A stretch of DNA of 26,880 nucleotides from an uncultured Fusobacterium sp. Its GTDB lineage: Bacteria > Fusobacteriota > Fusobacteriia > Fusobacteriales > Fusobacteriaceae. The stretch covers positions 1 through 26,880 of the forward strand of contig UQXM01000008.1 in NCBI GenBank assembly GCA_900545035.1. Direction: 5' to 3'. The notes beneath the pieces are model-generated. The model ran no database searches and was not told the DNA's origin. It saw nothing but the letters and a program-made list of their open reading frames with translations. Below are positions 7,736 through 16,196 of this stretch, one piece after another. The stretch's first letter is position 1. Every line of letters begins with the position of its first letter. The translations under genes and the position numbers were made by a program.

Positions 7736-9219
7736 TACTTCTCCTCCTCTTCCATTTCCATATATTTATCTCTTCCAATAGCTTTTAAATAAATATAGTA
7801 TACTAAACCTGTTCCAAATATTCCAATAACATATGAATTATCAAACACAAATTTTAGAGCAGGAATATATTTTCCAGCTACAACTATTATTGTAGACATA
7901 AAGAATATTATAATTGCTCCTATATTCCATCCATTAGTATAGTAGTATTTTCCTCCATCCTCTCTGTAGATATCAACTAAATTTACTTTTGTTTTATGCT
8001 CAAACCAATAAGCTACGATATATAGTCCTGAAATTGGTCCTAAAAGTGCACCTAGAATTCCACATACTGAATAGATTAGATTATTTGCATCTGCTAAAGC
8101 TTTCCAAGGTTGTGCTAAAAGAGCAAGACCAGCTGCTAAAAATACTGCATGTTTGTATGTAAGTTTTTTAGAGAATAAAGTTGCAAATACCACTGAAGGA
8201 GGTACTAAGTTTGCAGCAACATTTGTTGTAAGAGTAGCTAAGATTATGAATATTGAGAAGAATATTACAACAAAAGGATTGCTGAATTTACTTACAAGTA
8301 TAGCTGGTTCCCATATTGCTTCTCCAAAAGCTATATATGATCCAGATGTTCCACAAATTCCAACAAAAGCAATAAATGCTGTCATTATTGGAGCGCCTAA
8401 AAGTTGTCCTAAATATTGAGATTTTTGAGTTTCACAATGTCTTGTAAAATCAGGCATACTAAGTGCTATTCCACCATCAAAAGCTATCATTGATGAAAGA
8501 GCAGGGAAAAACATAATCATAAAGTTAGCTCCATTTCCTTTTACTGCTGGTTGAGCAAGTAAAGTCGTAAGACTCCAGTCAGCTACATATAAAGCCCAAA
8601 TAACAACAGCAAAACTTAATCCTATTAAAACAGGAGCTGCGTAAACTTCCAGTGCTTTTACTGCTTTTGAACCAGAAGCTGCTATATAAAGGTTCATTAC
8701 CCAGAATATCAAGAAAGATATAAATAGGCCTGTAAATCCTAATCCATTCCAAGATGGTACTATTACAGCTATTATTGTATTTACAGCCTGTCCACCTATC
8801 CACGACTGTACTCCAAACCAGAAACAACCTAAAATTGCTCTTACAAGTGTAGGAACACAAGTTCCTTTTATCCCAAAAATAAGTTTAGACATCATAGGAA
8901 AAGTTAAACCAAACTTTGTTCCAAAATGCCCAATTGTTACTGCTGGTATCATTACCAATGTATGTCCAAGAACTATAGTAAATAATGCTTGTTGCCAACT
9001 CATTCCTGAAACTATAAGCCCACTGGCAATCATGTACACTGCTATTGATACCATCATTCCAATCCATAAACTTCCCATACTCCAAGCATTCCAATCTCTT
9101 TCTTTGGAAGAAATCTGCTTTGTTGAATCTGTCAAATTATTTTCATGCTGCTTAATCTTTGCTGTTCCTTCAAGTGTTAAATCACATAATCCATTTATAT
9201 TTTCTTGATATCTGCTCAT
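7735..9219 (-). CDS. NCS1-family transporter 1 (hydantoin/allantoin/nucleobase type)
   Basis: A 494-residue inner-membrane symporter with about 12 hydrophobic segments after a polar N-terminus of roughly 45 residues. Nucleobase:cation symporter-1 features are WFGVQSWIGG at about 134-143, where aromatic residues and Gln line the substrate site in characterised members such as Mhp1, and SMPDFTRHCETQKSQ at about 254-268, as in allantoin and hydantoin permeases. It precedes, and overlaps by one base, the hydantoin racemase-family gene, which favours a hydantoin-like substrate. The start is ATG with GGTGGAAAG just upstream. A strong hairpin separates it from the second NCS1 gene. The substrate is inferred from context. 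Confidence 0.9.
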   Translation of the reverse strand: MSRYQENINGLCDLTLEGTAKIKQHENNLTDSTKQISSKERDWNAWSMGSLWIGMMVSIAVYMIASGLIVSGMSWQQALFTIVLGHTLVMIPAVTIGHFGTKFGLTFPMMSKLIFGIKGTCVPTLVRAILGCFWFGVQSWIGGQAVNTIIAVIVPSWNGLGFTGLFISFLIFWVMNLYIAASGSKAVKALEVYAAPVLIGLSFAVVIWALYVADWSLTTLLAQPAVKGNGANFMIMFFPALSSMIAFDGGIALSMPDFTRHCETQKSQYLGQLLGAPIMTAFIAFVGICGTSGSYIAFGEAIWEPAILVSKFSNPFVVIFFSIFIILATLTTNVAANLVPPSVVFATLFSKKLTYKHAVFLAAGLALLAQPWKALADANNLIYSVCGILGALLGPISGLYIVAYWFEHKTKVNLVDIYREDGGKYYYTNGWNIGAIIIFFMSTIIVVAGKYIPALKFVFDNSYVIGIFGTGLVYYIYLKAIGRDKYMEMEEEEK

Positions 9220-9243
9220 CTTTCCACCCCATTCTTTTTTATA

Positions 9244-9269
9244 AAAGGTGTTCTTTAAAGAACACCTTT
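9244..9269. repeat. 26-bp perfect palindrome between the two NCS1 genes (probable attenuator or processing hairpin)
   Basis: Arms AAAGGTGTTCTTT and AAAGAACACCTTT form a perfect 26-base palindrome in the 62-base gap between two co-directional transporter genes. On the minus-strand transcript it would fold into a hairpin of about 10 base pairs with loop UUUAAA, followed only by UUUUAUAAAA, a weak U-tract. A leaky terminator or an mRNA-processing or stabilising hairpin fits better than a full stop, because the genes beyond it have no clear promoter. A protein-binding operator is also possible. Confidence 0.6.
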
Positions 9270-9281
9270 ACACCTTTTTTA

Positions 9282-10694
9282 TTAATCTATATCCGGATTA
9301 AAAAATTCTTCTTTTCCTATATTTTGTTCATATTTTTTCAAAGTTATAGTTTTCATTAGTATGCAGTAAATTATTACACTTGCTATACTTCCTGCAAAGA
9401 ATGCATAATCACCGAAAAATAATCCTATGAAAAATGCTGCAAATAAAGCTATTATAGCACTCATATTAAATCCATTACTGTATTCATATTGTCCACCTGC
9501 TGTGTATAGATCTTTTACATTCAATTTACATTTTCTGATTATAAAATAATCTGCAAGCATAATACCTATGATTGGACCTAACATTTGAGAAATCCAGCTT
9601 TGAATATTTACCAAAAATCCACCTGAACTTTGTATTTTCCAAGGCATTATTCCAATAGAAATAACTCCGCATATAACTGTACTCATCCAATATTTAATCT
9701 TTGGTGAGAAATTTAATAAAACCAAAGCAGGAGGAAGAAGATTTGCTGCTGTATTTGTCGACCATTGTGCAAATACAATTACAATAAAGCATAAAATTAA
9801 AGCTATTTTACTACCAGAGAATAAATCAGGAACTACATCGTTAAGATCCCAAAATCCTGATGTTATACCACTTGCAACACCTATAAGCATAGTTACTACT
9901 CCAACTAACATAAGACCTACCACTTGTCCAAATATAGCACTTCTGTTACGTTGGAAGAAGTTCATATTTTCATATCCTTCTCTTCTCTTAATTTGTCTTG
10001 TTAAATCACTTCCATTAAGTGCCATTGTTAACCATCCACCTGCTATTCCTGCAACAGCAAAGGCAAATGAATATCCACCCTCTGTTTCTATAGTCATAAT
10101 TTCAGGTATTGTGATATTATATTTATTTAATGTTCCAATTAAAATTGCTGTAAACATAACTGCTAATGATGGTATAGCTATCCAGCCAAATTTTGCCATA
10201 GCTTTCAAACCATACATTGTATTTAATACTTGTATTGCTGCAAAAATTATAATCATCAGCATTAAATTATCAAATTCTGGAAAAATTATTGCCATTATCT
10301 TATTTAAAGATCCAGCACCAACCCAAGTTAAAAAACCAAACCAGTATAATCCAGGTATTGCACGAATAAGGCCAGCAACATTAGCACCTTTGTAACCAAA
10401 TGGAGCTCTAATATATGCTGCAAAAGGGACACCATATTTAGTTCCTATATCTCCAACCAAAGAAGTAAAAAGTGTAACAATACCATATCCTATAAGCATA
10501 ACAACAACTAAAGTCCAAGGAGATAACCCTTTTCCTCCATTATAATATTGTGCTCCCAAACTGAAAGCTACTATATTTATTGTCATTCCTGCCCATAGAA
10601 TTATATAATCAAAAAGAGCCATATCTCTCTCTTTATCCCCCGTTGGTAATAATTCTTTACTTCTAAGCTTTTCATTTTCTGCTTTTAAATTCAT
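9282..10694 (-). CDS. NCS1-family transporter 2 (cytosine/purine/hydantoin type)
   Basis: A second inner-membrane NCS1 symporter, 470 residues with about 12 membrane segments, clearly diverged from transporter 1. The substrate-site region reads LYWFGFLTWVG (WFGVQSWIGG in transporter 1), and the later motif reads NGSDLTRQIKRR in place of MPDFTRH. Loss of the Gln and the aspartate-phenylalanine context suggests another substrate. I choose ATG at 10694 because GGGAGG lies seven bases upstream; an in-frame TTG at 10709 lies within that ribosome-binding site. The gene follows hydantoinase 2 by 30 bases, so the pair may form a transporter-hydrolase module parallel to transporter 1 and hydantoinase 1. 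It may carry a nucleobase or cyclic ureide. Confidence 0.88.
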   Translation of the reverse strand: MNLKAENEKLRSKELLPTGDKERDMALFDYIILWAGMTINIVAFSLGAQYYNGGKGLSPWTLVVVMLIGYGIVTLFTSLVGDIGTKYGVPFAAYIRAPFGYKGANVAGLIRAIPGLYWFGFLTWVGAGSLNKIMAIIFPEFDNLMLMIIIFAAIQVLNTMYGLKAMAKFGWIAIPSLAVMFTAILIGTLNKYNITIPEIMTIETEGGYSFAFAVAGIAGGWLTMALNGSDLTRQIKRREGYENMNFFQRNRSAIFGQVVGLMLVGVVTMLIGVASGITSGFWDLNDVVPDLFSGSKIALILCFIVIVFAQWSTNTAANLLPPALVLLNFSPKIKYWMSTVICGVISIGIMPWKIQSSGGFLVNIQSWISQMLGPIIGIMLADYFIIRKCKLNVKDLYTAGGQYEYSNGFNMSAIIALFAAFFIGLFFGDYAFFAGSIASVIIYCILMKTITLKKYEQNIGKEEFFNPDID

Positions 10695-10724
10695 ACCCAT
10701 TCCTCCCAACCTTTAGCTTATATC

Positions 10725-12149
10725 TTATAAACCATATTTTCTTAAATATTCAGGTGCAATTTTTCTCTTAATAAAGTTTCCTCTTCCTTTTTCACCTTTA
10801 AATTCACCATTTTCAACAATTACTTGACCTCTTGCAATTGTCATAACAGGATATCCTTTTATATGCATTCCATCATGTAAACAGTAACTTATATTATTGT
10901 GAAGTACATCTTTTGATAGAGTTACCTCTTTATTCATATCTACAATAACGATATCTGCATCTGAACCTGGTGCGATTATTCCTTTTTGAGGGAAACATCC
11001 ATAAATTTTTGCAATATTTGTACTTGTTAAAGCACATACTTCATTAATTGTAAGTCTTCCTTTATCTATACCTTCTGACAATAAAATAGGAAGTCTTATC
11101 TCAAGTCCTGACAGACCATTTACTACTTTTGTGAAATCTTGTTTCCAAGTTCCATCTGGATTTTTTTCTAAGAACATTGATTTTTCATCTACATCAAATG
11201 TACAGTCATCTGAACCTGTTAATAATATTGTTCCATCTTGAAGTCCTTTCCATAAAGCTTCTGCTTCTTTAGGAGTTCTTAAAGGAGGAGAACAAATTGC
11301 TAGGTGTCCGTTTTCTCCTTCATATAAATCATCAAACAGTGTTAAATAATGAGGACCTGTTTCAACATAAATAGGAAGTCCTTGTTCATGTGCTCTTCTT
11401 GCTGTATTAAGTGCTTTTTCATTTGTTGTATGTACTACAAGAAGTGCATTTCCTACATATTCTGCAAAATTGACAGCTCTGTCAAAAGCCTCTGCTTCAC
11501 ATAGAACAGGTTTACATTTAGCAAAGTTAACCCAGCTCATATCATTCGCTGCCTGACATTTTTCAATATTAGTTTCTGCAATAGCATTGCTTTCACAGTG
11601 AACCATTGGCAGTCCATTTACTTTTTTAGCACATTCAAAAACTTTCAGCATAGTTTCATCATCAGACATAACTCCCTCTTTTTTATATGTCATAAACATT
11701 TTGAAAGTAGGTATTCCTGATTCTGCCATTTTCTCAATATCATTTATTGCTTCTTCTGTAGATTCTACAAATTTTCCGTGTACACTGAAGTCAATTGCAG
11801 ATTCCTGCATCTCTTCAGCTCTTGCTAGTGCTTGTTTATAAGGGGAATCTCCTTTGCTCATATTAGCAAAATCCATAAACATTGTAACTCCTCCAAAAGC
11901 TGCGCTGACACTTTGTTCATAGAAAGTGTTAGCACCTAAACATCCTTGGAATGGAGCTTGGCAATGCATATGAGCCTCTACGACGCCTGGCATAATATAT
12001 TTTCCCTGTACATCAATAACTCTTTTTGCATCTGTGTCATTAAATTTACCTATAGCTGCTATTTTCTCTCCCACAATAGCAACATCACATTCTATTGTTG
12101 ATTCAGGTGATACTATTTTTCCATTTTTTAAAATTAAATCGTATTGCAT
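10725..12149 (-). CDS. Dihydropyrimidinase/hydantoinase-family cyclic amidohydrolase (hydantoinase 2, HyuA/HydA-like)
   Basis: A 474-residue metal-dependent cyclic amidohydrolase. Ligands are H60 and H62 (VEAHMHCQ), K150 (TFKMFMTY), H184 (MVHCES), H240 (VVHTTNEK) and D314 (TGSDDC). The position after the catalytic Asp is Asp315, where hydantoinase 1 and most relatives have His (TDHC). Start ATG with AGGAGG. It lies in the half of the operon with ygeX, ygeY and a symporter, matching E. coli, where a hydantoinase gene (hyuA/ygeZ) follows ygeX-ygeY, so it is the better candidate for the purine- or diaminopropionate-linked step. In anaerobic urate-degradation clusters a hydantoinase-family enzyme opens a ring intermediate; applying that here is inference. 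Confidence 0.9.
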   Translation of the reverse strand: MQYDLILKNGKIVSPESTIECDVAIVGEKIAAIGKFNDTDAKRVIDVQGKYIMPGVVEAHMHCQAPFQGCLGANTFYEQSVSAAFGGVTMFMDFANMSKGDSPYKQALARAEEMQESAIDFSVHGKFVESTEEAINDIEKMAESGIPTFKMFMTYKKEGVMSDDETMLKVFECAKKVNGLPMVHCESNAIAETNIEKCQAANDMSWVNFAKCKPVLCEAEAFDRAVNFAEYVGNALLVVHTTNEKALNTARRAHEQGLPIYVETGPHYLTLFDDLYEGENGHLAICSPPLRTPKEAEALWKGLQDGTILLTGSDDCTFDVDEKSMFLEKNPDGTWKQDFTKVVNGLSGLEIRLPILLSEGIDKGRLTINEVCALTSTNIAKIYGCFPQKGIIAPGSDADIVIVDMNKEVTLSKDVLHNNISYCLHDGMHIKGYPVMTIARGQVIVENGEFKGEKGRGNFIKRKIAPEYLRKYGL

Positions 12150-12221
12150 AAATTCCTCCTTTTTTATTTAAAGTAACTTATAAACAAAAAATTATATATT
12201 TCTAAATATACTCTATATATT

Positions 12222-13610
12222 CTATTTTTTATTGCGTTTTTCTAATAATTCAGGTTTCATTTTATTTTTTTCAAAATCATTCATTAACTCTACAAAAACT
12301 TTACTTAGCATAAGAAGTGCTATTATGTTAGGCAGAACAACTATACCAACCGCTATATCAACTATAGTCCAGATCATTTCTGTTGTTTTACCTAATGTTA
12401 AAAATGGCGGTATCAAGTATAAAATTCTAGCAAACATTTTAGTTTTTTCTCCAAAAATATATATGAATGATGTTTCAAACTCTATTTCCCATCCAACCAT
12501 TGTAGAGAATGCAAATAGAAGAACACATATTCCTATCATTCCCTTACCGAAGATTCCATACACATTTTCAAAAGCTGCCATAGTTAAATCTATTCCATTT
12601 AAACCACTTCCCCAAATTTCAGGTCCACTGCTTAAAATTACCAAAGCTGTCATAGAACATACAATTATTGTATCTACGAAAACTTCAAATGATCCAAACA
12701 TTCCTTGTCTTATAGGGTGGTCTGTTTTGGCAGTAGCATGAACTATTGGAGCAGACCCCATTCCTGCTTCATTTGAGAAGACTCCTCTAGAAACTCCTCT
12801 TTGAATTGCAAGAACTACTGTTGATCCCGCAAATCCACCAAAAGCTGACATTGGTTGAAAAGCATGTACAAATATTAGTCTAAAAGCTTCTGGTAAATTT
12901 TGTATGTTAGCTATTAAAATTCCAATAGCTCCTAATACATAAAATCCACACATTGCTGGAGTAATTTTTTCACAAAATACACCTATTCTTTTAAATCCAC
13001 CTAAAATTACCATTCCAGCTACAACCACAGAAGCTATGATTGTAACATATGGAGGAATGCTAAAAATGTTTTTCATTGCCATAGACATTGTATGAGGCTG
13101 TACAAACACTGCTGTTCCAAGTCCTCCAATAACCATCATCAGAGCAAAGAATTTAGCCAAAGGTTTCCAAGATTCTCCAAGTCCTTTTTCAATATAATAC
13201 ATTGGTCCACCATAGAAGTTTCCATCAACATCTTTTTCTCTATAATGAACTGCCAAACTTACTTCCACAAGTTTAGTTATCATTCCAAAAAGAGCTACCA
13301 ACCACATCCAAAAAACAGAACCAGGTCCACCTATAACAATTGCCGTAGCAACCCCTGCCATGTTGGCATTTCCAACTGTACCAGACAGAGCTGTTGCAAC
13401 AGCTTGGAATGCTGTCATAGTTCCTTCGCTGTCATCTTTTTTATCACTTTTTCTAAAAATTGCAAATAATGTGTTATCAAGTATATATCCTAATCTTCTG
13501 ATTTGGAAAAATCTTGTCTTTATACTGAATAACAATCCAACTCCAAAAATTAAAACCATTGTCGGTGGTCCCCATAAAATACTGGCAAATTTTACAATCA
13601 ACTCCTCCAT
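12222..13610 (-). CDS. AGCS-family amino acid:sodium symporter (alanine/glycine carrier type)
   Basis: A 462-residue inner-membrane protein with about 10-11 membrane segments, in the alanine-or-glycine:cation symporter family. Typical motifs are SIKTRFFQIRR near residue 30, GTVGNANMAGVATAI at about 77-91, the GGPMYYIEKGL block near 134, and SRGVFSNEAGMGSAPI near 274-289. The second motif is usually GTGNIAGVA; the Asn-Ala variant may alter substrate choice. It sits between ygeY and hydantoinase 2, so it may import or export a small amino acid made or consumed in the pathway, for example alanine, glycine or diaminopropionate. That choice is inference. Start ATG at 13610 with AAGGGGG upstream. 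Confidence 0.9.
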   Translation of the reverse strand: MEELIVKFASILWGPPTMVLIFGVGLLFSIKTRFFQIRRLGYILDNTLFAIFRKSDKKDDSEGTMTAFQAVATALSGTVGNANMAGVATAIVIGGPGSVFWMWLVALFGMITKLVEVSLAVHYREKDVDGNFYGGPMYYIEKGLGESWKPLAKFFALMMVIGGLGTAVFVQPHTMSMAMKNIFSIPPYVTIIASVVVAGMVILGGFKRIGVFCEKITPAMCGFYVLGAIGILIANIQNLPEAFRLIFVHAFQPMSAFGGFAGSTVVLAIQRGVSRGVFSNEAGMGSAPIVHATAKTDHPIRQGMFGSFEVFVDTIIVCSMTALVILSSGPEIWGSGLNGIDLTMAAFENVYGIFGKGMIGICVLLFAFSTMVGWEIEFETSFIYIFGEKTKMFARILYLIPPFLTLGKTTEMIWTIVDIAVGIVVLPNIIALLMLSKVFVELMNDFEKNKMKPELLEKRNKK

Positions 13611-13662
13611 TATATATTTCCCCCTTAATACAACCCATTTATTATATAATCATATTTTTATC

Positions 13663-14847
13663 TTATCTTGCTAAATATGCTTTTAAAATTGCATAATATC
13701 CTTCAGTTACTTTGTATAATTGATCTAGTTCGATATATTCGTCAATTGTGTGAGCTAGATTTTCTCTTGAAGGTCCGTATCCTATTGTTTTTATTCCAGC
13801 TTCTCCTGCATAGTGAGAACCGTTTGTACAGAAGTTGTAGTGAGTAATTTCAGGATTTTGTCCTATTGCTCTTAAAGCTTCAACTGCTTTTTGTACATAT
13901 TCTTCTTTTTCTTCATATACCCAACCTGGGAAGAATCTCTCTCCAGTGATATCGTTTCCTGTCCAACATTTTTCTTTTCCTACTGCATAAGAAACTTTGG
14001 CTTTGAAAGTTTCGTCAGCTGCCTGCATTTCATCTATTAATTTTTGAATTGGAGCTAAAACACTCTCTAAAGTTTCTCCTACAAGAAGTCTTCTGTCATA
14101 AGTAGCTCTGCAGTAATCAGGCACTACTGATGCTCCTGGATATGGAGAAGATTTAATATCTGTAAGTTCAAGGATTCCGTATCCTAAAGTTTCATGGTGA
14201 GTCATTGGAAGTTCTTTAATTTTTCCGATGATTTCCATCATTTTGTAAACTGCGTTGATTCCTTTTTCAGGGTTAGCAGAGTGAGCAGGTTTACCAAAAG
14301 TTTCAACTACGATTTCCCCTCTTCCTCTTTGTCCTATTTTAAGGTTTAATTGAGAAGCTTCTCCGATTATTACATAGTCAGGTTTTACATAAGCACTGAT
14401 CTCTCTTGCAGCAACTCCTTCAAAACATTCTTCGTGAACTACACCTGAGAAGAAGATTTCTCCGGCAAATTCTTTGTTAAGGTCTTGAGCTAAGTATGCT
14501 CCTGCAAGAAGCATTCCGCAGTCTGCACCTTTCATATCAGAAGTTCCTCTTCCATAAAGTTTTCCGTCTATAACTTCTCCTGCGAAAGGTTTTTTAGTCC
14601 ATTTTTCTTCATCCACAGGAACTGTATCAATATGCCCGTCCATAAGAACTTTTGGTCCTTCGTATTTTCCTTTTACAGAACAGATAACATTTCCGTATTT
14701 ATCTACATGAACTGTGTCATATCCAAGTTTTAAAGCTGTTTCTTTTATATATTCAACAACTTGTCCCTCTTCTCCTGAATAACTTCTTCTTTGAATTAAA
14801 TTTTGCAATACTTCAACCAATTGCTCTTTTCTTTCGTTAGTTAACAT
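13663..14847 (-). CDS. ygeY: YgeY-type M20-family metallohydrolase
   Basis: A cytoplasmic M20-family amidohydrolase of 394 residues, of the type often labelled a selenium-metabolism-linked hydrolase. Metal ligands visible are H72 and D74 (MDGHIDTVP), D104 (GRGTSDMKGAD), the HEE pair E139-E140 (VVHEECFEG), E163 (IGEAS) and a C-terminal His in LAHTIDEY. M20 relatives include N-carbamoyl amino acid hydrolases and dipeptidases. With ygeX immediately downstream in function, YgeY probably releases diaminopropionate or a ureido precursor of it. It follows ygeX by 68 bases with a GGGAGG ribosome-binding site. No separate N-carbamoylase is present in the operon, so this gene and the D-aminoacylase homologue are the candidates for that step. 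Confidence 0.92.
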   Translation of the reverse strand: MLTNERKEQLVEVLQNLIQRRSYSGEEGQVVEYIKETALKLGYDTVHVDKYGNVICSVKGKYEGPKVLMDGHIDTVPVDEEKWTKKPFAGEVIDGKLYGRGTSDMKGADCGMLLAGAYLAQDLNKEFAGEIFFSGVVHEECFEGVAAREISAYVKPDYVIIGEASQLNLKIGQRGRGEIVVETFGKPAHSANPEKGINAVYKMMEIIGKIKELPMTHHETLGYGILELTDIKSSPYPGASVVPDYCRATYDRRLLVGETLESVLAPIQKLIDEMQAADETFKAKVSYAVGKEKCWTGNDITGERFFPGWVYEEKEEYVQKAVEALRAIGQNPEITHYNFCTNGSHYAGEAGIKTIGYGPSRENLAHTIDEYIELDQLYKVTEGYYAILKAYLAR

Positions 14848-14915
14848 TTTTTCCTCCCGTTTCTTGTATTTTCTCTCTTTTAAATGCCTTTATATTACAG
14901 AAATTTTATTTTTAA

Positions 14916-16136
14916 TTAAATATTTCCAAAAGCTCCGTTCCAAACAATATTTCTGTATCCTTCAACATCTGTATCTCCTTCTGTACTTATGCAAAGAATT
15001 TTAGAGTTTTCATCTATTTTTAATTCTTTCATAAGTTCTGCAAATTCTTCTTTTCTTTCAGAAAGAATTGTGAATAATCCAAGTCCAACTGCTCCGGATT
15101 CTCCGGAAATTACTCTTGTATCATCTCCAAGAGGACTTGACAATACTCTCATTCCTCTTGCAGCTATTTGGTCATCACATGATACAGAGAAATCTGCATT
15201 GTCTCTTAAGATTTTCCAGCTGATTGTATTTGGTTCTCCGCAAGCAAGTCCTGCCATTATTGTTGTAAGGTCTCCTCCTACATTATGAGGATTTCCGTCA
15301 TTTGCTTCCATTGATTTATAAATACAATTTGCTCCGTGAGGCTCGCAGATTATTGTTATTGGTCTGTCGTCTCCATAAAGATGAGCTAAGTATCCTTGAA
15401 CTGCTCCTGCAAACGATCCGACTCCTGCCTGTAAGAATACATGTGTAGGTTTTTCGTTTCCGCATTCTTTTAATTGCTCTACAACTTCGTTTATTATTGT
15501 AGAATATCCTTGCATTATCCACAGAGGAATTTCTTCGTATCCGTCCCAAGCAGTATCCTGCACCATTATCCAACCATACTCTTCAGCACCTTTGTTTGCA
15601 AGTCTTACTGCATCGTCATAATTAAGGTCTGTGATTGTAACATCTGCTCCCTCTCTTGCTATTGCGTCAAATCTCATTTGAGCAGACCCTTTCGGCATAT
15701 ATACAACTGATTTTTGTTTTAATCTGTTTGCCATCCAAGCAACCCCTCTTCCGTGGTTACCGTCTGTTGCAGTTACAAAAGTAACATCTCCAAGCTGTTT
15801 TTTAACTTCATCAGAAATTAAAACATTGTATGGAAGTTCGTTGATATCTTTTCCTAATCTTTGGCTAAGATATTTTCCTATTGCATAAGATCCTCCAAGC
15901 ACTTTGAATGCGTTAAGCCCGAATCTTTTTGATTCATCTTTAAGCCACACTTTCTTAACTCCATAATGTGCAGCAAGATTTTTTAAGTCAACCAAAGGTG
16001 TCGGCTTATAGTTTGGCAGACTTTTATGAAATTCATAAACATCATGCATACTCTTTTCATCAAAACCTACAAGTTCCGATTTTTTATATTCTGCATCTCT
16101 GCTTTTTTTGTTGTGTACCCATTTTAATAATTCCAT
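14916..16136 (-). CDS. ygeX: 2,3-diaminopropionate ammonia-lyase (YgeX/DpaL), PLP-dependent
   Basis: This fold-type II PLP enzyme converts 2,3-diaminopropionate to pyruvate and two ammonia; the characterised E. coli and Salmonella enzymes act on D- and L-isomers. The PLP lysine is K78 in GLNAFKVLGGS. DGNHGRGVAW (about 124-133) binds the substrate carboxylate region, QAGVGSFAG is the glycine-rich phosphate-binding loop, and SGESGAVGLG lies near the C-terminus. Its 406 residues match the family. It is the first gene of the long catabolic operon, about 35 bases from a predicted sigma-54 transcription start, with AGGAGG upstream. A PLP-salvage kinase gene lies just across the divergent regulatory region, which suits a PLP-consuming pathway. 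Confidence 0.95.
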   Translation of the reverse strand: MELLKWVHNKKSRDAEYKKSELVGFDEKSMHDVYEFHKSLPNYKPTPLVDLKNLAAHYGVKKVWLKDESKRFGLNAFKVLGGSYAIGKYLSQRLGKDINELPYNVLISDEVKKQLGDVTFVTATDGNHGRGVAWMANRLKQKSVVYMPKGSAQMRFDAIAREGADVTITDLNYDDAVRLANKGAEEYGWIMVQDTAWDGYEEIPLWIMQGYSTIINEVVEQLKECGNEKPTHVFLQAGVGSFAGAVQGYLAHLYGDDRPITIICEPHGANCIYKSMEANDGNPHNVGGDLTTIMAGLACGEPNTISWKILRDNADFSVSCDDQIAARGMRVLSSPLGDDTRVISGESGAVGLGLFTILSERKEEFAELMKELKIDENSKILCISTEGDTDVEGYRNIVWNGAFGNI

Positions 16137-16180
16137 TTTTTGTTTTCCTCCTGAAAATTTTTGTTTTCACTTTATTATAA

Positions 16181-16196
16181 AGCAAAATTTATGCCA
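16181..16196 (-). promoter_or_regulatory. ygeX: Sigma-54 (-24/-12) promoter of the ygeX operon
   Basis: On the minus strand the sequence reads TGGCATAAATTTTGCT, with GG and GC separated by exactly 10 bases, as the sigma-54 consensus TGGCAC-N5-TTGCW requires. Transcription would begin near 16170, about 35 bases before the ygeX ATG. The divergent neighbour encodes a sigma-54 activator, which strongly supports the call. A TATAAT lies just downstream (16179-16174) but its -35 region is poor, so a sigma-70 promoter here is less likely. Confidence 0.85.

Noticed and set aside
8579..8860. 93-codon minus-strand frame inside NCS1 transporter 1
   Set aside because: Out-of-frame with a clear 12-segment transporter; composition is that of a frame-shifted shadow.
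10695..10709. TTG start for NCS1 transporter 2
   Set aside because: The TTG falls in the Shine-Dalgarno region itself; ATG 10694 has GGGAGG seven bases upstream.
12232..12741. 169-codon open frame on the plus strand inside the AGCS symporter gene
   Set aside because: It lies antisense to a strongly conserved membrane protein, has no ribosome-binding site or family motifs, and reflects codon bias of the real gene.
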